A stretch of 64,000 nucleotides of DNA from DASWIG01 sp965371445 (GTDB taxonomy: Bacteria > Acidobacteriota > Thermoanaerobaculia > Multivoradales > J023), in contig CBDUYN010000002.1 in the NCBI GenBank assembly GCA_965371445.1, positions 1 through 64,000 of the forward strand. The letters run 5' to 3'. This document shows, one piece after another, positions 1 through 8,494 of the stretch. The notes under the pieces were generated by a model, which made no database searches, was not told the origin of the DNA, and saw only the letters and a program-made list of their open reading frames with translations. Positions within the stretch are counted from its first letter, which is position 1. Each line of letters opens with the position of its first letter. A program made the translations under genes and the position numbers.

Positions 1-153
1 TTCCAGGGTGGTCGGAAGCGTCGGAACGGTGGTCGGCTTGCCTCGGAATACGCATTGTACCGGTGCGAGGCCATGGTATCCTTCGCCGACCGGAGCGGAC
101 GCCCAGGCGCAGGGAAGCTCTTGCGGCGCGCCGTTCCTTAAGAAGAGTGCCAG

Positions 154-420
154 ATGTCCAGAGGTAAAGCACTGCTTGTCGACGACACCCACCAGGAGAA
201 GCCGCGGCTCACGTGGACGAGCTTCGCGTACCTGGCGTGTGTCGTCGTCCTCAGCCTGCTGGCCGGGCTGGTCCGCTCGGTGGCGCGTTTCCAGGCCGGA
301 ACCCTTCCCGACCAGTCCTGGTCCATTCCGTCGCCGTCAACGCGGCCTTGATGGCAGGGCTCAGCGTCGTGACGGTGCCGGCCTTCCTGGTCCTTTGCGA
401 CCGCCTGCGGCGTCGCCCGG
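154..420 (+). pseudogene. possible broken two-helix membrane protein
   Basis: An ATG at 154 follows a purine-rich AAGAAGAG. The first frame encodes a polar N-terminus (MSRGKALLVDD) and then a clear membrane helix around residues 24-45 (SFAYLACVVVLSLLAGLV). That frame stops at 351. A second hydrophobic stretch (AALMAGLSVVTVPAFLVL) followed by a basic tail continues in another frame at about 335-420, so a frameshift near 320-330 would explain both pieces. I do not recognise the family. It lies upstream of an IS66-type remnant and a sulfatase fragment on the same strand, and might be the 5' part of the same original gene. That last point is only a guess. Confidence 0.25.
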
Positions 421-423
421 GCG

Positions 424-822
424 TCAAGCGGCCGACGGCGGTGACCCGCTCCACCGCCGACCCGGGCGATCGGATCCGCGCCTCGGGGTCTGCCCGAGGT
501 CTGCCGAAGTGGGTGGCACGCAGCCCCGGCACTCTGCCGCAGACGAGGCATACAGCGGAATCTCCAGGAACCCTCCCCCGTTGGCTGCCTCAAGCCCCGG
601 AAGCTTGGGGGCCGCCTCCAAGCGCTCCTTGAGCCTGTAGTAGTCGAGACGCAGAGCTCCGGCCACCTTTGAAACGCCGTGTTCCCGAGCTGCCTCCACC
701 GCGGCATCCCACAAAGTCGCAGGGATGCGGGTGCCTCGGCTGCGACTCCACCGCCAGCGCTCGAACTGGCTCTGAGCGTCACTCAGGATGTCGCGGGAAA
801 GGCGGGCTGATCCTTGCTTCAT
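424..822 (-). CDS. IS66-type accessory (TnpA-like) protein, C-terminus degenerate
   Basis: The start is supported by a strong GGAGGA six bases before the ATG. The first ~80 residues match my memory of a small family found next to IS66-like transposase genes: a W-R-R/S-R-G-T-R-I-P segment (residues 24-35), then LWDAAVEAAREHG and a helix-turn-helix-like ALRLDYYRLKERLE (about 56-69). Family members normally continue with an acidic region such as 'ELEDARG'. Here the frame instead runs into low-complexity Arg/Pro/Ser text (RRGSDRPGRRWSG), so the 3' part is probably frameshifted or replaced. No transposase gene follows. It is likely a mobile-element remnant. Confidence 0.5.
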   Translation of the reverse strand: MKQGSARLSRDILSDAQSQFERWRWSRSRGTRIPATLWDAAVEAAREHGVSKVAGALRLDYYRLKERLEAAPKLPGLEAANGGGFLEIPLYASSAAECRGCVPPTSADLGQTPRRGSDRPGRRWSGSPPSAA

Positions 823-894
823 CGGCTGTCCTCCGCAGGTTGGTGGTTAGACAACCAACGATAGCGCCGGCCTCAGCGGCAGTCATGCACGCTT

Positions 895-1908
895 GCCGAA
901 AAGACACAGCACAATTACTACTTCGACCACGGAATGTTCCCGTACGACGTGAATGGCCGGGTTCCCCTCGCGATCCGCCACCCAGGGCGTGAACCGGCGG
1001 TGACCGACGTGCCCGCATCGCTGGTGGATCTCCTCCCCACGTTGTTGAAAGCGGTGGAGCTTCTAGTAGCGGAAGCGGCGATGGGCATCGATCTCTTCGC
1101 TGCGGTCGATGCCGAAGACACTGACCGTTTGATCTTCGCTGAGTCGGGTTATGAAGACGAGCCTCAGGTTTCAGTGAGGCGCAACGGTTGGAAGCTGATT
1201 CACATCCCGTCCAACGCCGATCGGAAGCGCCTCTCGGGTGGTCCTTACGAGCTCTACGATACAGACGAGGATCCTCTGAAGGAACGAAACCTCGCCGGTC
1301 AAGGTCTCGCGGTAGAGTCTGCTCTGGCCGAATCCCTCGCTGAGTGGAGAGCCAAGTGGGACGAGGATTCTCTCTCAGAGGTCAGGCCGCCAGAGGTTTC
1401 CCAGGAGACATGGGACCAACTTCGTGCGCTCGGTTACGTGCATACGAGGGAGCAGGTTTTCGCCTTTCTCGAACACCTTGAGCGGGCGACGATCGTTTCG
1501 TCGGGAGATGACTCGGTGATAAAGACTGCCTTTGCGGTTGCCGGGAAAATCAGGCCCGTCCTTTTTGAGCATCCCGATTCCGAGGTGTCGTTTCACGACC
1601 TCACGATCTACTCCAACTCCACTCTCGAGATTGGGATCGGTATTAATGAAGAAGTGTGGGACCGCGGAGGCGACGGCGTCCAGTTTGAAATAATCGTCAA
1701 CGACAGCCAATCCGTGGAGCGCACGGTCTACTCTCGCTACATTGATCCGAAGAATCGGGTCGAAGACCGAAAATGGATCGACGAGGTCCTCGACCTGAGG
1801 CCATTCGCAGGCGAAGTCGTAACGATTACCTTTCGAACCTCCTCCGGGCCGTCAAGCAGCAAGCTGTACGATTGGTCAGGCTGGTCCGAGCCCAAGATGC
1901 GGCGTTGA
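895..1908 (+). pseudogene. sulfatase, C-terminal fragment (5' truncated)
   Basis: Reading in the frame of an internal ATG at 934, codons upstream still encode sulfatase-like text (HNYYFDHGMFPYD), so the gene originally began further left. Next comes the block typical of the alkaline phosphatase/sulfatase fold, GRVPLAIRHPG with VDLLPTLL, then the family C-terminal segment (RRNGWKLIH, ELYDTDEDPLKERNLA). The last ~130 residues form a beta-rich accessory domain. The catalytic part, including the C/S-x-P-x-R formylglycine site, is absent. A broken IS66-type gene sits immediately upstream, which suggests insertion plus deletion. The remaining ORF (934-1908) may be transcribed but cannot encode an active sulfatase. 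Confidence 0.75.
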
Positions 1909-1999
1909 CCAGTACGGATGACACCTGCTGGTCCTAGCAGGCGCCTGCCCTGATCGTAACGACTCTGGGCGCTGGCAACTTTGAGGATCGGCAAAACAG

Positions 2000-4927
2000 T
2001 CAACTAGGTCCTTTCAGCTCCGTCGCGACACCTCTCCTGGAAACAGCGAACATGCGGATCGTCGAGCTTTCGAGATCTGGGAAATCGTCTTCTGGGATGG
2101 CAAAGTTAAAACCTGACCAGAGGAGTTCCTCGTTGCCGAAAGCGTTGACAATATCCTGGCGCCGCAAGTGAGGATAATCGACGTGAAAGAACTCGTCACT
2201 TACAAAGACGACGATGTCACTCGGTGTTTCCATGTTTTCGACGTCTGCCGCCCAGCCGGCGAGTACAAATTGATCATCTTTCTCAGAGAAGCTATCTATG
2301 TGACCGCGCAGCGCTCTAGGGCGAACCGGGATCAACTTTCCGTCTGGCGTTTCCAGAAACTCGCCTTTGGACTTCTCCACCTTAAGCTTGAATTTCCTCA
2401 GCCATCTATAACCTACAGGATAATGAAACTCGGATGCGATACCTGTCTTCAGAACAGCAAAGATTCGGATCTCGCTATCTTCGTGGTCTGAAAATACTAA
2501 GGGGACGACTACGCCAAAACCTGACAAGAGTAAATGATCATCGCCGAATGCTTTGACAATATCCGGCCGTTCAATCTCTGGCCGGGCAGACAATAGTATC
2601 TTCCCGTTCACGAAGATTACGATTTCCTCCGGGGGCTGACGATTCTCGATATCTATCGCCCAGCCGCCGAAGCGCGCCTGTGTGACGTCAGGAGTTGGCA
2701 CTCTCTCAAGATGAGAGCGTAGGCGAGACGTTGGAGAGCCGTCCACCAAAGCTATCGCTTTACCTTCGGGAGTAATGAGCGTCTCCTCTCCATTCTCCTG
2801 CTTGAGGAGTCGGTATTCTCCAACTCGGCGAACCGTCGGGTTTTGAGTAAGCTTCGAAAGTATTTTTCGCCAGCGGAAGATTATCTGATTGATTCTTTTC
2901 TTGAGATCTTTCCAGCCGGGAACGTAGGCCAGGGTTTGATAGAGGGAACGCTGGCGCCAGTCGTCGGGCAGCGTGACGTAGAGAATAGGCGGGAAGCGAT
3001 GTAAATCGGCGACGCGAGAGAGTTTCAGACAGTCGAGCATGTCAGGTTTCAGCTCGACGCCGAGGAAGGCCGAGTTGCCGTAACCGGAGCGTTCCCGCGA
3101 GTAGATCGGCGCAAAGATCTTGGTGACACTGTGGCCGGTGAGATCTATTTCGACAATGCGCGAGAAGTCGTGAGAAGCGCCGGACTCGTAACGGAGGGTA
3201 AAACTGATCGTCTCGCTGTCACAGGAGTCGGCGAGAAGCTCGACAACCAGATAGCCGACCGTGAGCTCCTTGTTCTGCCGTGTCGGCAGCGACACCAAGA
3301 GGCCCTCCGGTTCGAGGAGGATGACGTTTTCATCTCGGTACAAGGTGTTGCTCGAAAGTGCCTCCAGGGGTGCCCTCTCGTAACTCTCCAGAAGCTCGGC
3401 GACTATGGTACTCTGGTAGGTCCGCAAGATCAGGAGAGGAAGAAAAAGGAGAAGCCCGGCGCCGGTCGAGAACATGAGGAGACGCCGGGCAAACATCTTC
3501 CAGCAGGCCGTCAACCGCCGTCGCAGGGCCGCCACTCCCGACGTGCGAGCGGTAGCAAGGCCCCGCCGGCAAAGACGTAAACCTCCTTCGATTCCTAAAC
3601 CTAAAAACCATAGCGGCAGGAAGTCGAAATAAAAAAAATGGCGCGGGTGGAATTGTGTCCCAGGATATCCAGTAAAGAAAAGAATTGCGAAAAAGAGAAA
3701 AGTCGCGTACCGCAGGGACCAGAAAGAGATCAACAGTAGAAGAGCGCAGAGAAATATCGGTATCGTGACAATGTGCAACACCGAGGCGTAGGCCCGCACG
3801 ACGATGTCGGCCGGATGGTCGCGAACGATGTCGCCCAGTAGCTGCCATCCGAGTCTGTCATATTCCTTGGACAAGTTTGGAACGGGCTCATCGATTTCTT
3901 TATCAAAGAGCGCATAGGACTTAATCTGAAAATCCGGCCAGGGATCGCTGAAGATGTGAGACCACTCGTAGAGCGATCCGTGAAGCTCCATCGCCTCTGT
4001 GAAGCGATTGCCGAGACCGAGAAGCACCCAGTGTGCGCTCGCGTACCTCACTTTTTCGAATTGTAGGGCCGGTGCATAGGCTAAAAAGAGCGCCGTGAAG
4101 AACACGACAACGGCAATGAGCTTGAGACGCAAGTTGCCGCGTATCCCTCCGGGTAAGAAGAAAATCAGAGTCACCACGACGGCTGGAATGGCAACGAGAA
4201 TGTCGGGGCGGAAACCGAGAGCGATGCCGATCGTCAGACCCACCGCAGTCACCAGTCCCAGGAGGCGCTCGCGTCGGACCTGCGATTTGACCATCCATCC
4301 GAGAAGCAGGAATGTGAAGAGGAAAAAAGGGGCCTTCGTATAGTCGCGGAGGGAGGGTATCCAGATCAGCTGGAGGGGAAAAAACGCCAGCGTTCCGGCA
4401 ATCGCCAGAATTCTCCCCATACCGAGTCGGAAGATGCCGTAGGCGGCAGCCATCACCAGTCCGGACAATACGCCGAAAAGCGGCTTCAGGCCCTGCCAAG
4501 AAATGCTCCCCCCCAGTCGCCAGGTTAGCTCTACAGAGCGAAAGAGATAATAATGGTGGACGGCCTGATAGATTGGCGGACGTATCTTCACGTCAGCGGG
4601 CAGGTCGTCACAGGAGAAGGTGTCGCTCCGCAGGTAGAGGAAGTCGTGGAGCGCGGGGATCTGAGCGGAATGCACCGAGAACCATCCCCGGCCGCAGGCC
4701 GACATGACCGCCGTGGCGTAGTAGCGCTGGAAAAAGGTGTCACGAGTCCAGTTCTTCTCAAAGGGGTTGTGGTTCGAGGCGACGAAGATCAATGTCGCCA
4801 GGAAAAGCACCGACACGATCCCGAGATCGAGAAACCGTCCCCACGGCCGCCGAATCGTGGATGTCGACGTTGACGAAGCTTCCGTCTCCGACTCTAAGGC
4901 CCTGAAATGTCGAAATAGCTGCGTCAA
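2000..4927 (-). CDS. polytopic glycan-biosynthesis membrane protein with duplicated C-terminal beta domain
   Basis: This 975-residue protein has an N-terminal half (residues ~30-510) rich in membrane helices, with a luminal loop (NWTRDTFFQRYY) and a SLRDYTKAPFF motif. The pattern is that of large polysaccharide-locus membrane proteins resembling GT39/PMT. After a final helix (~480-505) comes a soluble half. It ends in two copies of a ~110-residue module, each with G-W-A-x-D-x-E-N, then P-x-x-I-V-x-F-V and later IVxAFG plus LLxSGF (about 745-850 and 885-970). The DNA looks less GC-rich than the rest of the window, which fits horizontal exchange of glycan genes. It stands alone on the minus strand. 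The catalytic role is unproven, and polymerase or glycosyltransferase are both possible. Confidence 0.7.
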   Translation of the reverse strand: MTQLFRHFRALESETEASSTSTSTIRRPWGRFLDLGIVSVLFLATLIFVASNHNPFEKNWTRDTFFQRYYATAVMSACGRGWFSVHSAQIPALHDFLYLRSDTFSCDDLPADVKIRPPIYQAVHHYYLFRSVELTWRLGGSISWQGLKPLFGVLSGLVMAAAYGIFRLGMGRILAIAGTLAFFPLQLIWIPSLRDYTKAPFFLFTFLLLGWMVKSQVRRERLLGLVTAVGLTIGIALGFRPDILVAIPAVVVTLIFFLPGGIRGNLRLKLIAVVVFFTALFLAYAPALQFEKVRYASAHWVLLGLGNRFTEAMELHGSLYEWSHIFSDPWPDFQIKSYALFDKEIDEPVPNLSKEYDRLGWQLLGDIVRDHPADIVVRAYASVLHIVTIPIFLCALLLLISFWSLRYATFLFFAILFFTGYPGTQFHPRHFFYFDFLPLWFLGLGIEGGLRLCRRGLATARTSGVAALRRRLTACWKMFARRLLMFSTGAGLLLFLPLLILRTYQSTIVAELLESYERAPLEALSSNTLYRDENVILLEPEGLLVSLPTRQNKELTVGYLVVELLADSCDSETISFTLRYESGASHDFSRIVEIDLTGHSVTKIFAPIYSRERSGYGNSAFLGVELKPDMLDCLKLSRVADLHRFPPILYVTLPDDWRQRSLYQTLAYVPGWKDLKKRINQIIFRWRKILSKLTQNPTVRRVGEYRLLKQENGEETLITPEGKAIALVDGSPTSRLRSHLERVPTPDVTQARFGGWAIDIENRQPPEEIVIFVNGKILLSARPEIERPDIVKAFGDDHLLLSGFGVVVPLVFSDHEDSEIRIFAVLKTGIASEFHYPVGYRWLRKFKLKVEKSKGEFLETPDGKLIPVRPRALRGHIDSFSEKDDQFVLAGWAADVENMETPSDIVVFVSDEFFHVDYPHLRRQDIVNAFGNEELLWSGFNFAIPEDDFPDLESSTIRMFAVSRRGVATELKGPS

Positions 4928-5561
4928 GAGCTCCTCCTATCAGAAAGACTCACGGCTACCACCCAGGGCGAAGGGCAATCGCGCGATCGTCTCCTCCGGC
5001 CTGGTAGAGTGGTGCCTGGTCGGCCGTAGCTCGGCTGGTGTTGGTGCCGGCTCTGGTGGAATTCTAGCGCTTCGATAGCCCGCAGCGTCGTGAGCCTCGA
5101 CAGGGCTGATTCCGCCAGGGGCAGCGCGGCTTCCCGCCGTGCCAGGCGCGGCTCATCTCGGCCGTCTGGGCAGCGTGGCCGCGGTCCTGGAGACCCCAGG
5201 TCGTGCGCAGCCTGCCACCACGGCTCGATGAGGCGGCTCTTTTTACCGTCGACCGGCCTGTGGAGCCAGGGCTCAGGCGACGGGTAGCCAATGGCGGAGC
5301 GGAAGGTGGTCACCATCGGCTGCTGGTGGCCTTGAGGCGTCGAGAGGGACCTGGTTCGGTGGTGTGGCTCACGGAAAGCTCCGGCATCGAAGTCAGAAGG
5401 CTGTTGTCTACCAGGGCTGCCCCGCTGTCTACCAGGGTGCGCGCGCGTTGTCAACACGCCGGGCAGCGGCTTCAGCCGCTTAGCTAGCCTCGCCCTCGCG
5501 CCGGCCCGGTGAAGGCTCAATCCGTCGGCGACCGCAGTGCCAGAGCTGGCCAGAGCTGATC
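4928..5561. other. gene-free stretch upstream of the 975-aa membrane protein
   Basis: No reading frame here has a recognisable motif, and the open frames on both strands are rich in Arg/Pro/Ser, as expected of GC-rich shadow frames. What can be seen is a pair of TGTCTACCAGGG repeats at 5405 and 5426. Read on the minus strand they give TAGACA, and the second lies 17 bases from a TTGACA box. The rest could be leader for the minus-strand gene or decayed DNA. Confidence 0.4.
5426..5454 (-). promoter_or_regulatory. candidate sigma70 promoter, minus strand
   Basis: On the minus strand TTGACA (5449-5454) is followed after exactly 17 bases by TAGACA (5426-5431). A second TAGACA copy lies 21 bases further on (5405-5410). 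It would drive the gene at 2000-4927 with a leader of nearly 500 bases, which is long and lowers confidence. The same TTGACA/TAGACA pair recurs upstream of the methyltransferase gene ending at 12689. Confidence 0.4.
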
Positions 5562-5590
5562 TTGACAGGGGAATGGTAAGAGCGTACCAT
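5562..5590 (+). promoter_or_regulatory. candidate sigma70 promoter with inverted repeat over the -10
   Basis: TTGACA at 5562-5567 is followed after 17 bases by TACCAT at 5585-5590. The start codon of the methyltransferase is 65 bases downstream. The -10 hexamer is the right arm of a perfect 6-bp inverted repeat, ATGGTA (5573-5578) and TACCAT (5585-5590) with a 6-base loop. A repressor could therefore occlude it. The promoter fits the plus-strand operon at 5655-8367. Confidence 0.5.
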
Positions 5591-5654
5591 CGCGGAAGAG
5601 TTCTCCCTTGCCCACGAAGCACCACCAGGCGCCGATCCTCAATTCCCCAGTTTC

Positions 5655-6383
5655 ATGGACTCCAGATACGCACAGCGATATCGAGCGCTCCACGATCGCC
5701 ACTGGTGGTGGAGATCGCGCGAGGTCCTGGTCCTCGAGGAGCTCCGGCGTCTCAAGCCTCGCGCTGAGGGATTTGGCGCCATCCTCGACGTAGGCTGCGG
5801 GGACGCCCTCTTCTTCGACCAGCTCGAGGAGCTCGGCGAGCCCGAGGGGGTTGAGCCGGATGCCGCCATCGTCTCCGAGGAAAGCAGACGGCGCTGGAAG
5901 TTTCACTTGCGTCCCTTCGACGAGCATTTTGAGCCGGACAAGCGTTACGGCTTGATCCTCATGCTGGACGTGCTTGAGCACCTCCCGGACGACCTTGCCG
6001 CCCTACGCCGCGCCACCGAGCTTCTGACACCGTCCGGCCTCCTGGTCTTGACCGTCCCGGCGTTCAACCTGCTCTGGACCTCCCACGACGAGCTCAATTT
6101 TCACCAGAAGCGTTATCTCCGTTCCAGCTTGCTGAAGCTCGTAGGGCAAGCCGGGCTCCAGGCTCAGCATGCTCGTTATTTCTTCCATTGGCTTTTCCCG
6201 GTAAAGCTCCTCGTGCGAACCTGGGAAGCACTTCGCGGAAGCGAAGCGAAGCCGCCCCGAATCCCTCCTGCCGTCGTCAATCGCTCGTTCTACTTCGCGA
6301 CTCACCTGGAACAGCGACTGTTGAGACGCCTTCCGTTGCCGTTCGGCAGCTCACTGTTCCTTGTCGCCGGACCTGCCGGATGA
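5655..6383 (+). CDS. class I SAM-dependent methyltransferase
   Basis: The 242-residue product has the class I motif I ILDVGCGDALF (about 42-52) and the post-I acidic region GVEP. It also has the motif with LDVLEHLPDD (about 103-112), followed by LTPSGLLVLTVPA. The N-terminal RHWWWRSRE is common in methyltransferases next to GtrB-type glycosyltransferases, where they may modify glycan or lipid-linked sugar. No Shine-Dalgarno is obvious before the ATG. The next gene begins 30 bases downstream on the same strand, so the two are likely co-transcribed from the promoter at 5562. The acceptor substrate cannot be told from sequence. Confidence 0.8.
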   Translation: MDSRYAQRYRALHDRHWWWRSREVLVLEELRRLKPRAEGFGAILDVGCGDALFFDQLEELGEPEGVEPDAAIVSEESRRRWKFHLRPFDEHFEPDKRYGLILMLDVLEHLPDDLAALRRATELLTPSGLLVLTVPAFNLLWTSHDELNFHQKRYLRSSLLKLVGQAGLQAQHARYFFHWLFPVKLLVRTWEALRGSEAKPPRIPPAVVNRSFYFATHLEQRLLRRLPLPFGSSLFLVAGPAG

Positions 6384-6413
6384 GTGGCTGGGGCTCCGAC
6401 CGAGAGGTGAAGC

Positions 6414-7433
6414 ATGGAAGAGATCCTGGTATCGACCGTTACTCCCGTCTATCGCGGCGCTTCCACTGTGGTGGAGCTGGCCGAACAGCTTCTCGCGGTG
6501 AAGGAGCAGTGGAACCGCGACGGTTTTCCTCTCGAGTTGATCGAAGCGATTTTCGTAGACGACGGCTCGATCGACGGTTCCAGCGAAGTGCTCGAAAAGC
6601 TCGCCGAAACGTACTCTTGGATAAGAGTGGTCACGTTGTCAAGGAACTTCGGACAGCACCCGGCGACTGTCGCCGGCATCCTCCATTCCTGTGGCGACTG
6701 GGTGATCACTCTCGACGAAGATCTGCAACACGAACCTCGATTCGTGCTGGATCTCCTCCGCCAAGCGGCCGAGCAGCGCCTGGACGTAGTCTATGCCAAG
6801 CCTCGCGACAAGGTGCACCACTCGGCGTTCCGCGACTTGAGCTACGTCTTTAAGCGGCTCCTCGCCCTCGTTACTGACAATCCTCACGTCCGGATCTTCA
6901 ACAGCTTTCGTGCGATACGCGGCTCCGTTGCCCATGCCGCCGCTGCCGTCGTCTTGCAGGACACCTATTTCGACGTCGCTCTCTCCTGGTTCACTGATAG
7001 AATGGGAGTGGTGCCGCTAAGCCTCAAGGACAAACGCTACATCGAAGAAGGCTCGAGCGGCTACGACTTCTGGAAGCTGTTGCAGCACGCCCGTAGGCTT
7101 CTGGTGTCTTCTCAGACCAAGTTGCTGCGCCTGGGTTCCCTGGTGGGTATTGCGTCCCTGGCACTGAGCGGCTTCCTGGCTTTGTTCATCCTTGTGGGAA
7201 AGTTGATCGATCCGTCTTCGATTGTCGTCAAAGGATGGCTGTCCACTTTCCTCACCGTCGTTTTCTTTGGCGGTGTCAGCTCCTTCTTGCTCGGCGTGCT
7301 CCTGGAGTACCTCTCGACGATCCTGCTCCGATCGCACGGCAGACCGCCTTTCTTCGTGGTCGACAGGGAGAGGGATTCCGTGCTCCGAGAGCTCTTTGCC
7401 AGACTGGATCAGAATGCTACTGGTACATCCTGA
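6414..7433 (+). CDS. GT2 glycosyltransferase, GtrB/DPM1-like, two C-terminal membrane helices
   Basis: The 339-residue protein opens with the GT-A nucleotide-sugar fold: STVTPVYRG, then FVDDGSIDGS (about 44-53), SRNFGQHPA and the metal-binding LDEDLQHEP (about 101-109). Two hydrophobic helices follow near residues 245-265 and 280-305, as in enzymes that load a sugar onto undecaprenyl phosphate at the inner membrane. The C-terminus overlaps the start of the next gene by 20 bases, which indicates translational coupling with the epimerase-like gene. Likely role: making a polyprenyl-phosphate sugar for surface glycan modification. Confidence 0.85.
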   Translation: MEEILVSTVTPVYRGASTVVELAEQLLAVKEQWNRDGFPLELIEAIFVDDGSIDGSSEVLEKLAETYSWIRVVTLSRNFGQHPATVAGILHSCGDWVITLDEDLQHEPRFVLDLLRQAAEQRLDVVYAKPRDKVHHSAFRDLSYVFKRLLALVTDNPHVRIFNSFRAIRGSVAHAAAAVVLQDTYFDVALSWFTDRMGVVPLSLKDKRYIEEGSSGYDFWKLLQHARRLLVSSQTKLLRLGSLVGIASLALSGFLALFILVGKLIDPSSIVVKGWLSTFLTVVFFGGVSSFLLGVLLEYLSTILLRSHGRPPFFVVDRERDSVLRELFARLDQNATGTS

Positions 7434-8367
7434 GTCGGGGCCGCTTCGAGACCGGTCGAGGTGGGTGGTCGTTTTCGGAGTCGGCCTTCTGGGCTCTGCC
7501 GTCCGCGACGAGCTCTCCAGGAGAGGCGGGCGGGCGGAGCCGATGGCCTTGAGCTGGGACGATCACGCGTTGCAACGCAGGGAGTTGGAGGAACTGGAGC
7601 GCCGAATTACCGGGGCCGGCGTGAGCTTCTTGTGGTCTGCCGGTAGAGCAGGGTTCGAGAGCTCCGCTGAAGAAACCGCTCGCGAGCTTGAAGGTTTCAG
7701 GCAGGTGCTTAGGACGGCGGAAAGGATCGCCACGTGCCATCGGCAGGTGAAATGTAGCTTCCACATGTTGAGCTCGATCGGAGGCCTCTTCGAGGGGCAG
7801 CGCTCGATCTGCTGGAGCTCGGTGCCGACCGTCGTCAGGCCCTACGGTGCCCTCAAGAAGCAGCAAGAAGACCTGCTCCTGGCTGCCGGTACGGCCATGG
7901 GGAAGAGAATCTACCGCCTCACGTCGGTGTATGGGTCGGTGTCGGGACGGGGGCGACGGGGCCTGATTCCTGCCCTCATCTACAATGGTCAACGTCGCCA
8001 TGTGACCAGGATCGTCGGTAGACTGAGCACGCTGCGGGACTTTGTGTGGGTCGAGGACGTGGCCAGGTACGTCGGTAGCCAACTGGTCGATCCGGAGCCG
8101 AACGACGACGGTCCGATCTCAACGCTCGCTTCGACGAGGCCCGCATCCATTTACGAAATCCTGGAGCTCGTGGAATCCGCCATCGGACACAGACCCTACA
8201 TTCGGTTTGCTGAATTGAGCAATAGCATGGACATCACCGTATCTCCCTCATTACGTCCCGCGCACTGGCATCCCGTTGACGTGAAGACTGCGGTGCGTCA
8301 GATCTGTCGCTATGACGAATTGCAGATCGACCGGACTGCCGGGGCCGCGTCCCACCGCACGGAATAG
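7414..8367 (+). CDS. NAD(P)-dependent epimerase/reductase (extended SDR fold)
   Basis: I place the start at the ATG 7414, which overlaps the upstream glycosyltransferase gene by 20 bases, because the Rossmann fold begins just after it. Residues ~19-29 read VFGVGLLGSAV, a G-x-G-x-x-G nucleotide-binding motif. HMLSSIGG and a YGALKK segment (about 143-148) supply the Ser and the Tyr-x3-Lys catalytic pair of extended SDRs. The ~317-residue length is normal. An alternative in-frame start exists far upstream at 7222 but would lie wholly inside the glycosyltransferase gene. It probably makes or reduces the nucleotide sugar used in this operon. Confidence 0.75.
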   Translation: MLLVHPESGPLRDRSRWVVVFGVGLLGSAVRDELSRRGGRAEPMALSWDDHALQRRELEELERRITGAGVSFLWSAGRAGFESSAEETARELEGFRQVLRTAERIATCHRQVKCSFHMLSSIGGLFEGQRSICWSSVPTVVRPYGALKKQQEDLLLAAGTAMGKRIYRLTSVYGSVSGRGRRGLIPALIYNGQRRHVTRIVGRLSTLRDFVWVEDVARYVGSQLVDPEPNDDGPISTLASTRPASIYEILELVESAIGHRPYIRFAELSNSMDITVSPSLRPAHWHPVDVKTAVRQICRYDELQIDRTAGAASHRTE

Positions 8368-8379
8368 CCGCTTTTGCCG

Positions 8380-8460
8380 TGCGGCGAGAATGCGCGGCGT
8401 GCCCTGGAGCTTGCCGCCTTGGGGGTGACGCTGCGCTACAACCTGAAAAGGCCGAACGAG
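8380..8460 (+). pseudogene. short remnant resembling asnB
   Basis: Within the 127-base convergent gap, one frame reads CGENARRALELAA followed by TLRYNL. The asparagine synthetase at 12862-14778 contains RGENPRRALELAA and PLRYYLTL (DNA around 14077-14150). The nucleotide text is also close (GAGAAT-CGCG-CG-GCCCTGGAGCT-GCCGC). Nothing else of an asparagine synthetase is present, so this is probably a leftover from deletion or recombination of an asnB-like gene. Confidence 0.4.
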
Positions 8461-8494
8461 ATAGGCATCGGCCGGTGGGTCCCGATCACCTCGA

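Noticed and set aside
4924..5625. A 233-codon minus-strand frame in the gap after the 975-aa protein gene
   Set aside because: There is no recognisable motif. Composition is that of random GC-rich frame, and a promoter lies inside it.
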